A stretch of DNA of 23,917 nt from Pseudolabrys sp. (GTDB lineage Bacteria; Pseudomonadota; Alphaproteobacteria; Rhizobiales; Xanthobacteraceae). Positions 1-7,329 of this stretch are shown here, in pieces. The first letter of the stretch is position 1; the number at the start of each line of letters is the position of its first letter. The notes under the pieces are model-generated. The model was not told where the DNA came from. It saw only the letters and a list, made by a program, of their open reading frames with translations, and searched no databases. Where the stretch lies: NCBI GenBank assembly GCA_026125925.1, contig JAHCKF010000015.1, positions 1 through 23,917 of the forward strand. Reading direction: 5' to 3'. Position numbers and translations under genes: made by a program.

Positions 1-273
1 AACTGCTACTGGTGCCAGGACAAGCAGATCGCCGCGATCTGCTCCGACACCTGGGGCGTCGAGGTGCGGCCGAACGAAACCACCGAGGCGAACCAGCCGT
101 GGCACTGGGTCGTCATCCCGGCGATGGGCCTGTGCATGGGCGAGATCTTCTACGTCAAGGAACTCGCCGAGGACTGCGACAAGGATAAGGTCTACGAGTT
201 CTTCTTCTGCGGCCCGCCGCTCATCATCACCGGCGGCACCGGCTCGCCGATCAATCCACAGGCGATCAAGTAA
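1..273 (+). CDS. Cyclase-family hydrolase, C-terminal fragment (5' end outside window)
   Basis: The reading frame is open from the first base and ends at TAA 271-273, giving the last 90 residues of a protein whose start lies upstream. The stretch DTWGVEVRPNE, the following MGLCMGEIF and the end GGTGSPINPQAIK match my recollection of the C-terminal part of cyclase-family proteins (PF04199, kynurenine-formamidase/isatin-hydrolase-like), metal-dependent amide or lactone hydrolases. The metal-binding HxGTHxDxPxH motif lies in the missing part, so activity cannot be judged. The fragment differs clearly from the intact cyclase-family gene at 20699-21475 and is not a duplicate of it. The next gene is convergent and its stop codon lies about 40 bases away. 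Confidence 0.75.
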   Translation, partial: NCYWCQDKQIAAICSDTWGVEVRPNETTEANQPWHWVVIPAMGLCMGEIFYVKELAEDCDKDKVYEFFFCGPPLIITGGTGSPINPQAIK

Positions 274-295
274 GACAAAGGACGACGGGCGCGTC

Positions 296-310
296 GCCTC
301 GCCCTGAGGC
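296..310. terminator. Weak stem-loop between convergent genes
   Basis: GCCTC (296-300) and GAGGC (306-310) pair around a five-base loop in the 40-base gap between two convergent stop codons. The stem is only 5 bp and no T-run follows on either strand, so the role as a two-way terminator is a guess from position. Confidence 0.25.
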
Positions 311-313
311 TCG

Positions 314-1294
314 TCAGGTCAACACTTCCGGATTGATGCAGTTCGGCGGCCGGCGGCCCTCGATGATGGCGACCGCATTGTCGGCGACGATGTTCGCCAT
401 GCCCTCGCGCAGCTCCAGCACCGCGCTGCCGAGATGCGGCGTCAGCACCACATTGTCCATCGCGACGAGTTCCGCCGACACCTTGGGCTCGAACTCGTAG
501 ACGTCGAGCGCGGCGCCGGCGATCTTGTTGGCCTTGAGCGCCCGCACCAGCGCCGCTTCCTCGATCACCGGTCCGCGCGAGGTGTTGACGACGAAAGCCG
601 TCGGCTTCATCAGCGCGAACTGTGCGTCGCTCATCAGGTGGCGCGTCTCGGGCCCGAGCTGCGGATGCAGCGAGATGAAGTCGGCCTGCTTCAGCACCTC
701 GTCCATCGGCAGCTGCGTTGCCTGCAGCTCCTTCTCGATGTCCTCCGGCAGCCGCCGCGGGTCGGCGTAAATAATCCGCATGTTGAAGCCGCGGCCGCGC
801 CGCGCCACCGCCTGCCCGATGCGGCCGGCGCCGATGATGCCGAGAGTCTTGCCGCTCACCGCGCTGCCGGCGAAGTAATTGGCTTGCGAGCCCGGATACA
901 TCCCGGCGCGGAACTTTTTATCGCCGACGACGACGTTGCGCGCCACCGCGAGCAGGATGGCGAAATTGATGTCGGCGGTCGCGTCGGTCACCACCGCCGG
1001 AATGTTGGTGACGATGATGCCGCGGCTGGTCGCCTCCTCGACGTCGATGCGGTCCGGCGTGATCGTCATCGAGGTGACGGCGCGCAGGTTCGGATTGGCG
1101 GCGAGCACCGCCTTGTCGACCGTGTCGTGCAGCAGCGCGAACAAGATGTCGGCGTTCCTGACGCCTTCGATCAGCGTCGCCTGGTCGGGGACCTTGGTGC
1201 CGTCGGGGTTGACGGTGACGTCGGCCACGGCGCGCAGCCGCTGGATCACGCGCTCGGCGATCGGCTGGGTGACGAAAATGCGCTGACGTGACAT
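314..1294 (-). CDS. D-isomer-specific 2-hydroxyacid dehydrogenase
   Basis: A protein of 326 residues, the usual length for this family, which interconverts 2-keto acids and D-2-hydroxy acids with NAD(P)H in the cytosol. An N-terminal substrate domain surrounds a central Rossmann fold with GAGRIG at residues 155-160. Asp178 after the second strand suggests NAD rather than NADP. The family's catalytic set is present: Arg240 in NTSRGP, Glu269 in DVYEFEP and His287 in LTPHLGS. It resembles glyoxylate/hydroxypyruvate or 2-ketogluconate reductases, but the substrate cannot be assigned. The ATG at 1294 lies 33 bases after the stop of the LLM oxidoreductase on the same strand, so the two are probably co-transcribed. 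The ribosome site is weak, which suits translational coupling. Confidence 0.88.
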   Translation of the reverse strand: MSRQRIFVTQPIAERVIQRLRAVADVTVNPDGTKVPDQATLIEGVRNADILFALLHDTVDKAVLAANPNLRAVTSMTITPDRIDVEEATSRGIIVTNIPAVVTDATADINFAILLAVARNVVVGDKKFRAGMYPGSQANYFAGSAVSGKTLGIIGAGRIGQAVARRGRGFNMRIIYADPRRLPEDIEKELQATQLPMDEVLKQADFISLHPQLGPETRHLMSDAQFALMKPTAFVVNTSRGPVIEEAALVRALKANKIAGAALDVYEFEPKVSAELVAMDNVVLTPHLGSAVLELREGMANIVADNAVAIIEGRRPPNCINPEVLT

Positions 1295-1327
1295 GAGGGA
1301 CCTATTTGGGAGACCTATCTGGCAAAC

Positions 1328-2425
1328 CTATTTGATCGCCGCGTTGACCTTCGGCATCACCTTCTCGGCCAAGAGGATCATCGACTTGCGGCCGAGATCC
1401 CGGTCCGCCCAGTCCTTGCCGGCATACAGCAGCGTGCCGAATGCGCCGACCTCGTCGCGGTACTTGAGCAGCTCGTCGGTCACCTTCTCGACCGAACCCC
1501 AGGTGATCAGCTTGTCGCAGACCATGTCGAGCGTCACCTCGTCGTCCGGCTGGTCGCGCCGCGTCTTGAACAGCTCGATGCGGCCGTTGCGCTTCAGCTT
1601 GGTGAAGAGCTGGCTGTAGTAATAGCGATACGGGCTGTTCGGGCCCGTCGCGTAGTCCCGCGCCGTCTTGTCGTCTTCGGCGACGAAGATCGAGCGTGCG
1701 ACGCGCCAGTTCGCCGGGTCGGCCTTGCGGCCCATGCGCTCGCAGCCCTCGACATATTTCGGCCAGTGGCTCTTCACCCACGGCGCCATCAGGAAGTTGG
1801 CCGAGATCGGGTCCCAGCCGCGCGCGGCGGCTTCCGTCACGCCCTTGGAGAACGGCGCGACCGCCGTGACGACGATCGGCGGATGCGGGCGCTGCAGCGG
1901 CTTGGGGATCGGCCCCTGCCCGATCTCCGGCATCAGATGCTTGTGGATCGCGACGTTCCAGTATTTGCCGGCGATGTCGTAGGGCGGCTCGCTCGCCCAG
2001 ATCTTCAGCACGGTGTTGATCGATTCGAGGAACATCGCGTTGCGGTCGGCCTCGAGATTGCCGAACACCTCGGCGTCGGACAACAGGCCGCCCGGGCTGA
2101 TGCCGAAGATGAAGCGGCCGTCGAGCATGTGGTCGAGCATCGCCATATGCGCCGCGACCGCGACCGGATGGTTGTTCGGCATGTTGATCGTGCCGGTGCC
2201 GAGCTTCATCCGCTTGGTCGAGTGAATAAGGCTGGCGATGAAGATCGCGCAGGAGGTGATGTTCTCCGCCTGATCGGTCGCGTGCTCGCCGACATAGCCT
2301 TCGGCGAAGCCGAGCTCGTCGGCCAGCACGAAAGCCTCGTAGTCTTCGCGCAGCGACTGCCGCCAGTCCTTGTCGATCGGATGAATCGGCATCGTGAAGA
2401 AGGCGAGCTGCATCGGCGTCGGCAT
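1328..2425 (-). CDS. LLM-class (luciferase-like) flavin-dependent oxidoreductase
   Basis: A 365-residue protein of the bacterial luciferase-like monooxygenase family (PF00296), which uses reduced flavin, often FMNH2 from a separate reductase or F420, to oxygenate or oxidise small organic molecules. Family landmarks are GYVGEH at about residues 43-48, LGTGTINMPNNHP at 75-87 and LDGRFIFGISPGG at 101-113, the conserved TIM-barrel strands that line the flavin site. The ATG at 2425 follows a GAGGA ribosome site about 5 bases upstream. It is the first gene of a two-gene minus-strand unit with the 2-hydroxyacid dehydrogenase. No flavin reductase gene is visible in the window, so a partner must be elsewhere or shared. 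The substrate is unknown; related enzymes act on aromatics, alkanesulfonates or nitrilotriacetate. Confidence 0.88.
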   Translation of the reverse strand: MPTPMQLAFFTMPIHPIDKDWRQSLREDYEAFVLADELGFAEGYVGEHATDQAENITSCAIFIASLIHSTKRMKLGTGTINMPNNHPVAVAAHMAMLDHMLDGRFIFGISPGGLLSDAEVFGNLEADRNAMFLESINTVLKIWASEPPYDIAGKYWNVAIHKHLMPEIGQGPIPKPLQRPHPPIVVTAVAPFSKGVTEAAARGWDPISANFLMAPWVKSHWPKYVEGCERMGRKADPANWRVARSIFVAEDDKTARDYATGPNSPYRYYYSQLFTKLKRNGRIELFKTRRDQPDDEVTLDMVCDKLITWGSVEKVTDELLKYRDEVGAFGTLLYAGKDWADRDLGRKSMILLAEKVMPKVNAAIK

Positions 2426-2569
2426 CGAAGTCCTCGCGGTGTGCCGCAGCGTTCGCGCGGCGCGTCGTTTTGTCGAACGACATTAAGCCGACTGCGATGG
2501 GCAAACCAATAGCAAAGCGCCCGCGCGAAATGAAAAATCGCGGCGCATGATTTTATAGTGTGAAAGCGT

Positions 2570-2595
2570 AACGGCGGAACTTTCGTTCCGCCGTT
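2570..2595 (-). terminator. Rho-independent-like terminator after the GST gene
   Basis: AACGGCGGAAC (2570-2580) pairs perfectly with GTTCCGCCGTT (2585-2595), an 11-bp stem. On the minus-strand transcript the loop reads GAAA, a stable GNRA tetraloop, and is followed by TACGCTTTC. It begins 10 bases after the stop of the glutathione S-transferase gene, which separates that unit from the LLM oxidoreductase unit. Confidence 0.7.
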
Positions 2596-2604
2596 TGCCG
2601 TCGA

Positions 2605-3258
2605 TCAGGTTTGTGCCGGTGCGCCAGGCTGTTTCAGCGGATGCGCGCGCGCAAAGGCGTCGTTGCTCATGCAGGTCTGCACGATGCGCGCGGCGGTCGG
2701 AAATTTCGCCATGTCGACACCGAAGAACTTTGCGGCAGCCGCCTGGGTCGCAAGGCAGATGTCGGCGATGGTGATCTGCTCGCCGTGGCAGAACGTGCCG
2801 GTCGCCTTCTCGTTCGCAAGATGCGCCTCGATGCCCTGCAAGGCCGCCTCGGTCCAGTGCGCGCACCACGTCGTGCGCCCGGCCTCGTCGACCTTGAATT
2901 CGCGCTCGAGATATTCGCGCACCCGCGGCACCACCAGCGGATGCGAGTCGCAGGCGACGATCTGCGCGAGGCCGCGCACCCGGGCGCGGCCCTTCGGGTC
3001 CTTCGGCAGCAGCGGCGGAGCCGGCTTCACCTCGTCGAGATATTCGAGGATCGCCAGCGACTCGAACAGCGCCGGCCCCTCGCCGTCGACCAGCGCCGGG
3101 ATCGCCATCATCGGGTTGACGGCGCGGAACTCCGCCGCGCGCTGCTGGCCCTTCATCAGGTTCACCTCGATCACCTCGTCGGGAACGATGCCCTTGAGGT
3201 TGAGCGCGATGCGCACGCGATAGGTCGCAAGCGACCGCCAGAACGAAAAGATTTTCAT
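2605..3258 (-). CDS. Glutathione S-transferase, zeta/maleylacetoacetate-isomerase-like
   Basis: A 217-residue protein with a thioredoxin-like N-terminal domain (about residues 1-80) and a helical C-terminal domain, the normal size for soluble GSTs. The sequence TYRVRIALNLKG (12-23), NPMMAIPAL (48-56) and ESLAILEYLDE (66-76) resembles maleylacetoacetate isomerases, which use glutathione to isomerise the ring-cleavage product of homogentisate or gentisate pathways. The zeta active-site signature is normally SSxS; here it reads S9-L10-A11-T12, so only the first Ser is kept. It may therefore be a divergent isomerase or another GST. The ATG at 3258 is preceded by GGGGAG. It lies 52 bases downstream of the beta-hydroxyacid dehydrogenase on the same strand, and a terminator follows. 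Confidence 0.82.
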   Translation of the reverse strand: MKIFSFWRSLATYRVRIALNLKGIVPDEVIEVNLMKGQQRAAEFRAVNPMMAIPALVDGEGPALFESLAILEYLDEVKPAPPLLPKDPKGRARVRGLAQIVACDSHPLVVPRVREYLEREFKVDEAGRTTWCAHWTEAALQGIEAHLANEKATGTFCHGEQITIADICLATQAAAAKFFGVDMAKFPTAARIVQTCMSNDAFARAHPLKQPGAPAQT

Positions 3259-3310
3259 GGCACTCCCCGTCCGTTTGAGCCGTGGTTTCGAAGCCTGCCG
3301 TTCCTTGCCG

Positions 3311-4198
3311 CTATTTCCCGCCCCGCTTCGGCCAATAGGTCGGCATCGACGAGCCGTCCAGCGCGCCGAAACCGTTGCGGCTCGCTTCCTCGAAGCAGGC
3401 GAGCGTGCGCGCGATCAAAGGCAATTCGATGCCGCGCGACTGCCCTTCCGTCAGCATGGTCTTCAGATCCTTGATGCCGGAATCGATGTCGAAGGTCACC
3501 GCGCCGGCGTCGCCGCCGTCGAGCATCGCCGTGATCATGGCGGCGCGCGCCTTCAGCGCGTTGGTCGCGCCCGAGGTATCGGTGAACAGATCGAGCAGCC
3601 GCTGCGGCGGCACGCCGACATGTTTGCAGATGGCGAAAGCCTCGCCATAGGCCTGCCAGGAAATCATCAGCGGCAGGTTGATCGCGAGCTTCATCGACGA
3701 GCCGGAGCCGACCGGGCCGAAATGCTCGGCGCGGCGGCACATCTGGTCGAGCAGCGGCCGCGCCCGCGCCACATCGGCGTCGGCGCCGCCGACCAGACCG
3801 AGCAGCTTGCCCTGCCGCGCCGGCGTCGTGGTGCCGCCCACCGGGCATTCGACCAGCGCCGCGCCCTTCGCTTTCACCTTCTTGTCGAGCGCGATCGGCG
3901 TCTCCGGCCGCACCGTGCTCATCTCGATGAACAGCTTTCCTTTCACATCGCCGGATAACAGGCCGTCGGGTCCGGAATAAGCGGCGTCGATGGCGCCGGC
4001 GTCAGTCAGAATGGACACAATGACGTCGCTCGCGGCTGCGAGGTCCGCCGGTGACGCCGCGACTTTCGCGCCAGCTTCGGCCAGCGGTTTCGCTTTCGCC
4101 GCGGTGCGGTTCCACACCGTGACCTGATGGCCGACCTCGATCAGCCTTGCGGCGATCGCCGCGCCCATCTTTCCAAGACCCACAACGCCGACTTGCAT
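3311..4198 (-). CDS. NAD(P)-dependent beta-hydroxyacid dehydrogenase (HIBADH family)
   Basis: A 295-residue protein of the 3-hydroxyisobutyrate/tartronate-semialdehyde reductase superfamily, oxidising beta-hydroxy acids or reducing the semialdehydes. The N-terminal Rossmann motif is GLGKMG at residues 7-12, and WNRT at 29-32 places Arg31 where it would favour NADP. The conserved catalytic lysine is Lys170 in SSMKLAIN. The substrate loop that is usually DAPVSGG reads ECPVGGT at 117-123, losing the serine, so substrate choice may differ from classic HIBADH. The ATG at 4198 has a GGGGAG ribosome site. The gene is divergent from a second member of the same family at 4359 and is followed by the GST, with which it probably forms an operon. 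Confidence 0.87.
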   Translation of the reverse strand: MQVGVVGLGKMGAAIAARLIEVGHQVTVWNRTAAKAKPLAEAGAKVAASPADLAAASDVIVSILTDAGAIDAAYSGPDGLLSGDVKGKLFIEMSTVRPETPIALDKKVKAKGAALVECPVGGTTTPARQGKLLGLVGGADADVARARPLLDQMCRRAEHFGPVGSGSSMKLAINLPLMISWQAYGEAFAICKHVGVPPQRLLDLFTDTSGATNALKARAAMITAMLDGGDAGAVTFDIDSGIKDLKTMLTEGQSRGIELPLIARTLACFEEASRNGFGALDGSSMPTYWPKRGGK

Positions 4199-4284
4199 TG
4201 CTCACTCCCCGACCACGATTGCGCGCGGCCGGAACGATAGGCGATCGCGACGCGCCGGCATAGCGGGGTCGCGCACGTTCCCTC

Positions 4285-4313
4285 TCGACAGTCTGCTCGC
4301 CTCACGCTCTTAT
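4285..4313 (+). promoter_or_regulatory. Candidate promoter for the plus-strand dehydrogenase
   Basis: TCGACA (4285-4290) matches five of six bases of the sigma-70 -35 box; 17 bases later TCTTAT (4308-4313) matches four of six of the -10 box. A TATGAT at 4311-4316 would be a better -10 box but leaves a 20-base spacer. It lies in the 160-base gap between two divergent dehydrogenase genes. The matches are weak and found by eye only. Confidence 0.22.
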
Positions 4314-4358
4314 GATAGGCAAGCGGTCGCACAAACAAATCGCGTGGGAGATTCGGTC

Positions 4359-5321
4359 ATGGCGCGCAAGGCGAAGAAGAAGACGGCGAAGAAGGCAGCG
4401 AAGAAGCAAATCCGGAAAGCCGCACGGCGCGCCAAGGGCACCGTCGGCGTTATCGGCCTCGGCATCATGGGCGGCTCGTTCGCGCGCAACCTCGCCGGCC
4501 GCGGCTGGAACGTCATCGGTTATGACCCGAGCGCCGAGCGCTGCAAGGAAGCCAAACGCGCCGGCGTCACCATCGCGACAAGCGCAACCGAGGTCGCCGG
4601 TCAGGTCCCGGTCATCATCACCAGCCTGCCGAAACCGCAGGCGCTGCAGGCGACCGCCGAGGAGCTCGCCGCCGCCGGCCTGAAGAAGAAGCTCATCGTC
4701 GAAATGAGCACCTTCAACATCGAGGACAAGGAGCGCGCCGAACAGACGCTCAGCGCTGCCGGCCACACCCTGCTCGACTGTCCGGTCAGCGGCACCGGCT
4801 CACAGGCCGCCAATCGCGATCTCGTCTTCTACGCGAGCGGCGACACCAAGAGCATCCGCAAGCTGAAGCCGATGTTCGAGGACTTCGGCCGCAAGGTTTA
4901 CGACGTCGGCGCGTTCGGCAACGGCAGCCGGATGAAATACGTCGCCAACCTGCTGGTCGCCATCAACAACGTCGCCAGCGCCGAGGCGATGGTGCTCGGC
5001 ATGAAGTCCGGCCTGTCGCCCAAGATCATCTTCGAGCTGATCCAGGCCGGCGCCGGCAATTCCCGCGTGTTCGAGCTGCGCGCGCCGATGATGGTGAAGG
5101 GCCGCTACGACGACGTCACCATGAAGATCGACGTCTGGCAGAAGGACATGCAGGTGATTGGCGACTTCGCACGGCGCATCGAGGTGCCGACGCCGTTGTT
5201 CGACGCGACCGAGCCCGTCTACAAGCAGGCGATGGCGATGGGGCTCGGCGGCGAGGACACCGCGGCGGTTTGCGCGGTGCTCGAGAGCATGGCAGGCTTC
5301 ACGCGGAGCGGCGCGCGATAA
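4359..5321 (+). CDS. NAD-dependent beta-hydroxyacid dehydrogenase with lysine-rich N-terminal tail
   Basis: A 320-residue protein of the HIBADH/6-phosphogluconate-dehydrogenase-like superfamily. After a 26-residue tail with 14 Lys/Arg, made of AKK-type repeats, comes a Rossmann fold with GLGIMG at 33-38 and Asp56, which suggests NAD. The substrate loop DCPVSGTG (140-147), catalytic Lys193 and Asn197 are in place, so the enzyme looks active. The ATG at 4359 is preferred over an in-frame GTG at 4344 because GGGAG (4346-4350) sits at proper distance before the ATG and would lie inside the longer frame. The CocE-type hydrolase follows after 44 bases, suggesting co-transcription. The tail resembles histone H1-like bacterial tails, and no signal peptide is seen. 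The substrate is unknown. Confidence 0.87.
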   Translation: MARKAKKKTAKKAAKKQIRKAARRAKGTVGVIGLGIMGGSFARNLAGRGWNVIGYDPSAERCKEAKRAGVTIATSATEVAGQVPVIITSLPKPQALQATAEELAAAGLKKKLIVEMSTFNIEDKERAEQTLSAAGHTLLDCPVSGTGSQAANRDLVFYASGDTKSIRKLKPMFEDFGRKVYDVGAFGNGSRMKYVANLLVAINNVASAEAMVLGMKSGLSPKIIFELIQAGAGNSRVFELRAPMMVKGRYDDVTMKIDVWQKDMQVIGDFARRIEVPTPLFDATEPVYKQAMAMGLGGEDTAAVCAVLESMAGFTRSGAR

Positions 5322-5365
5322 CGCGGCGGCAACGACGCATCGCCTGAACCAAACGGGAGGCGCGC

Positions 5366-7147
5366 GTGGCGACCCACCAGCAGCGCAGCGAGATTCGCGA
5401 GAACGAATTCGCCACGATGGCGGTCGACTGGGACGTGCCGATCGTCATGGACGACGGCGTCGTCCTGCGCTGCGACGTGTTCCGCCCGGCCAAGGACGGC
5501 GCCTATCCGGTGCTTCTCACCTACGGGCCTTACGCCAAGGGTCTTGCGTTTCAGGACGGCTATCCGAGCGCCTGGCAGCGCATGGTGGAGCAGCATCCCG
5601 ACGTCGCGGCGAATTCGAGCAACCTCTACCAGAACTGGGAGGTGGTCGACCCCGAGAAATGGGTGCCGCACGACTATGTCTGCGTGCGCGTCGATTCACG
5701 CGGCACCGGCTGCTCGCCGGGTTACGTCGACCACTTCTCGCCGCGCGAGACCAAGGACTTTTATAACTGCATCGAGTGGGCCGGCGTGCAGCCCTGGTCG
5801 AACGGCAAGGTCGGCCTCAACGGCATTTCCTATTACGGCATCAACCAGTGGCACGTCGCCTCGCTGCAGCCGCCGCATCTCGCCGCGATGTGCATCTGGG
5901 AGGGCGCGGCCGACTGGTATCGCGACATGACGCATCATGGCGGCATTCTCTCGACGTTCTGGGAGAACTGGTACGACATGCAGGTCAAGACCGTGCAGTA
6001 CGGCGCCGGCGAGCGCGGCAAGCGCAGCCGCGTGCACGGCGAACTGGTCTGCGGCCCGGAGATTCTCGGCGACGACGAACTGCGCAAGAACCGCTGCGAC
6101 TTCGGCGGCGAGATCAGGTCGCATCCGCTCGACGACGACTATCACAAGGCGCGCTCGCCGGACTGGAGCAAGGTTACGGTGCCGATCTTCACCGCGGCGA
6201 ACTGGGGCGGCCAGGGCCTGCACCCACGCGGCAATTTCGAGGGCTTCACCCGCGCCGCGTCGAAGAAGAAATGGCTCGAAGGTCACGGCATCGAGCACTG
6301 GACGCATTTCTATACCGACTACGGCCGCGAGCAGCAGCGCAAGTTCTTCGACTGCTTCCTGCACGGCAAGGACACCGGCTGGTCGAAGCAGCCGAAGGTC
6401 TATCTGCAGATCCGCCATCCCGGCGAAAAATTCGTGCCGCGCGCGGAGAGCGAATGGCCGCTGAAGGGCACCAAGTGGACGAAGTTCTATCTCGACCCGT
6501 CGACGATGGCGCTGACGACGAAGAAGCCGTCGAAGGGCGGCAAGCTGTCCTTCGCGGCGATGGGCGACGGCCTCACCTTCATCACCGCTCCGCTTGCGCA
6601 GGCCACCGAGATCACCGGCCCCTCGGCGCTCAAGCTGTTCGCCTCGTCGAGCACCAGGGACGCCGACGTCTTTATCGTGCTGCGCGTCTTCACCGGCGAC
6701 ATGAAGGAGATCGTGTTCCAGGGCGCGATCGATCCGCACACGCCGGTCGCACAAGGCTGGCTCCGTGCGTCCCACCGCAAGCTCGATAAGAAACTGTCCA
6801 AACCGTACCGGCCCTATCATACCCACGACGAGGTGCAGCCGGTGCGCAAGGGCCAGACGGTCGAGCTCGACATCGAACTCTGGCCGACCTCCGTCGCGGT
6901 GCCAGCCGGATACCGCATCGCCCTGTCGATCCGCGGCAAGGACTATGAATACGGCGGCGGCAGCGGGGGACGGCTATCGAACTTCAAGAACGAGCTGACC
7001 GGCTGCGGGCCGTTCCTGCACGACGATCCGCTCGATCGCCCGCCGGAGGTGTTCGGCGGCACCACCACGTTGTCGTTCGGGCGGAGCAAGGCGCCCTACC
7101 TGCTGCTTCCGGTGATCCCGCCGCGCAAAAATTTACGCAGGGCCTGA
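5366..7147 (+). CDS. CocE/NonD-family serine hydrolase (X-Pro dipeptidyl-peptidase S15-like)
   Basis: A 593-residue alpha/beta hydrolase of the cocaine esterase / glutaryl-7-ACA acylase type, cleaving esters or amides. The N-terminal domain has RGTGCSPG at 112-119 and the nucleophile elbow GISYYG at 153-158 with Ser155. His307 or His311 in GHGIEHWTHFY is the candidate base. The segment normally reading GWxD, which supplies the acid, reads NWGGQG at 279-284, so the Asp must come from elsewhere or the triad is altered. A C-terminal jelly-roll domain (about 365-590) fits PepX_C. GTG at 5366 is chosen because GGGAGG (5355-5360) lies 5 bases upstream; the next in-frame ATG, at 5417, lacks this. 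There is no signal peptide. It is 44 bases downstream of the dehydrogenase. Confidence 0.87.
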   Translation: MATHQQRSEIRENEFATMAVDWDVPIVMDDGVVLRCDVFRPAKDGAYPVLLTYGPYAKGLAFQDGYPSAWQRMVEQHPDVAANSSNLYQNWEVVDPEKWVPHDYVCVRVDSRGTGCSPGYVDHFSPRETKDFYNCIEWAGVQPWSNGKVGLNGISYYGINQWHVASLQPPHLAAMCIWEGAADWYRDMTHHGGILSTFWENWYDMQVKTVQYGAGERGKRSRVHGELVCGPEILGDDELRKNRCDFGGEIRSHPLDDDYHKARSPDWSKVTVPIFTAANWGGQGLHPRGNFEGFTRAASKKKWLEGHGIEHWTHFYTDYGREQQRKFFDCFLHGKDTGWSKQPKVYLQIRHPGEKFVPRAESEWPLKGTKWTKFYLDPSTMALTTKKPSKGGKLSFAAMGDGLTFITAPLAQATEITGPSALKLFASSSTRDADVFIVLRVFTGDMKEIVFQGAIDPHTPVAQGWLRASHRKLDKKLSKPYRPYHTHDEVQPVRKGQTVELDIELWPTSVAVPAGYRIALSIRGKDYEYGGGSGGRLSNFKNELTGCGPFLHDDPLDRPPEVFGGTTTLSFGRSKAPYLLLPVIPPRKNLRRA

Positions 7148-7183
7148 CCAAATCGCATCGCCGAGGCAGCGTCGCGCTCGCAT

Positions 7184-7198
7184 TATGTGCAGCGCATA
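7184..7198. promoter_or_regulatory. Short palindrome upstream of the first liv operon
   Basis: TATGTGC (7184-7190) and GCGCATA (7192-7198) form an inverted repeat with one mismatch around a single central base. The size is typical of an operator for a dimeric regulator, but no regulator gene is in the window and the match is by eye. Confidence 0.25.
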
Positions 7199-7240
7199 GG
7201 GGCCGGATTTTCAGAGCATCGAAAAGTGACAATATGACTG

Positions 7241-7271
7241 GGTCAATGCGAGTTTAGGACTCGCAATGACC
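7241..7271. promoter_or_regulatory. Inverted repeat with 13-base arms before the first liv operon
   Basis: GGTCAATGCGAGT (7241-7253) and ACTCGCAATGACC (7259-7271) are inverted copies matching at 12 of 13 positions around the loop TTAGG. The repeat lies 58 bases before the livH start. No T-run follows, so it is more likely an operator or a leader stem-loop than a terminator of the hydrolase gene, although the latter is possible. Confidence 0.5.
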
Positions 7272-7296
7272 GCGCCCTGCGGTAAGCTCGATGCAA

Positions 7297-7315
7297 CCTT
7301 CGACTAATACGAAGG
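7297..7315 (+). promoter_or_regulatory. Leader stem-loop just before livH ribosome site
   Basis: CCTTCG (7297-7302) pairs with CGAAGG (7310-7315) around a seven-base A/T-rich loop. It ends about 7 bases before the GGGGA ribosome site of livH and, if transcribed, could affect translation start. The stem is short and evidence is positional only. Confidence 0.3.
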
Positions 7316-7329
7316 ATACGTGGGGAAAC

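Noticed and set aside
1302..2504. A 400-codon minus-strand frame overlapping the LLM oxidoreductase
   Set aside because: Its translation is Arg/Ala-rich low-complexity sequence in another frame of the same strand; the LLM frame has the family motifs.
2425..2569. A sigma-70 promoter for the LLM oxidoreductase on the minus strand
   Set aside because: A TATAAA-like string is present near 2548-2553, but no acceptable -35 box at 16-18 bases was found, so no promoter is claimed.
4344..4358. GTG at 4344 as start of the plus-strand dehydrogenase
   Set aside because: It would place the GGGAG ribosome site inside the coding frame; the ATG at 4359 is well spaced from it.
5696..6826. A 376-codon frame antisense to the CocE-type hydrolase
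   Set aside because: No domain, no ribosome site and composition typical of a shadow frame.
7291..7329. ATG at 7291 as start of livH
   Set aside because: There is no ribosome site before it, the extra 13 residues are polar, and a hairpin plus GGGGA precede the ATG at 7330.
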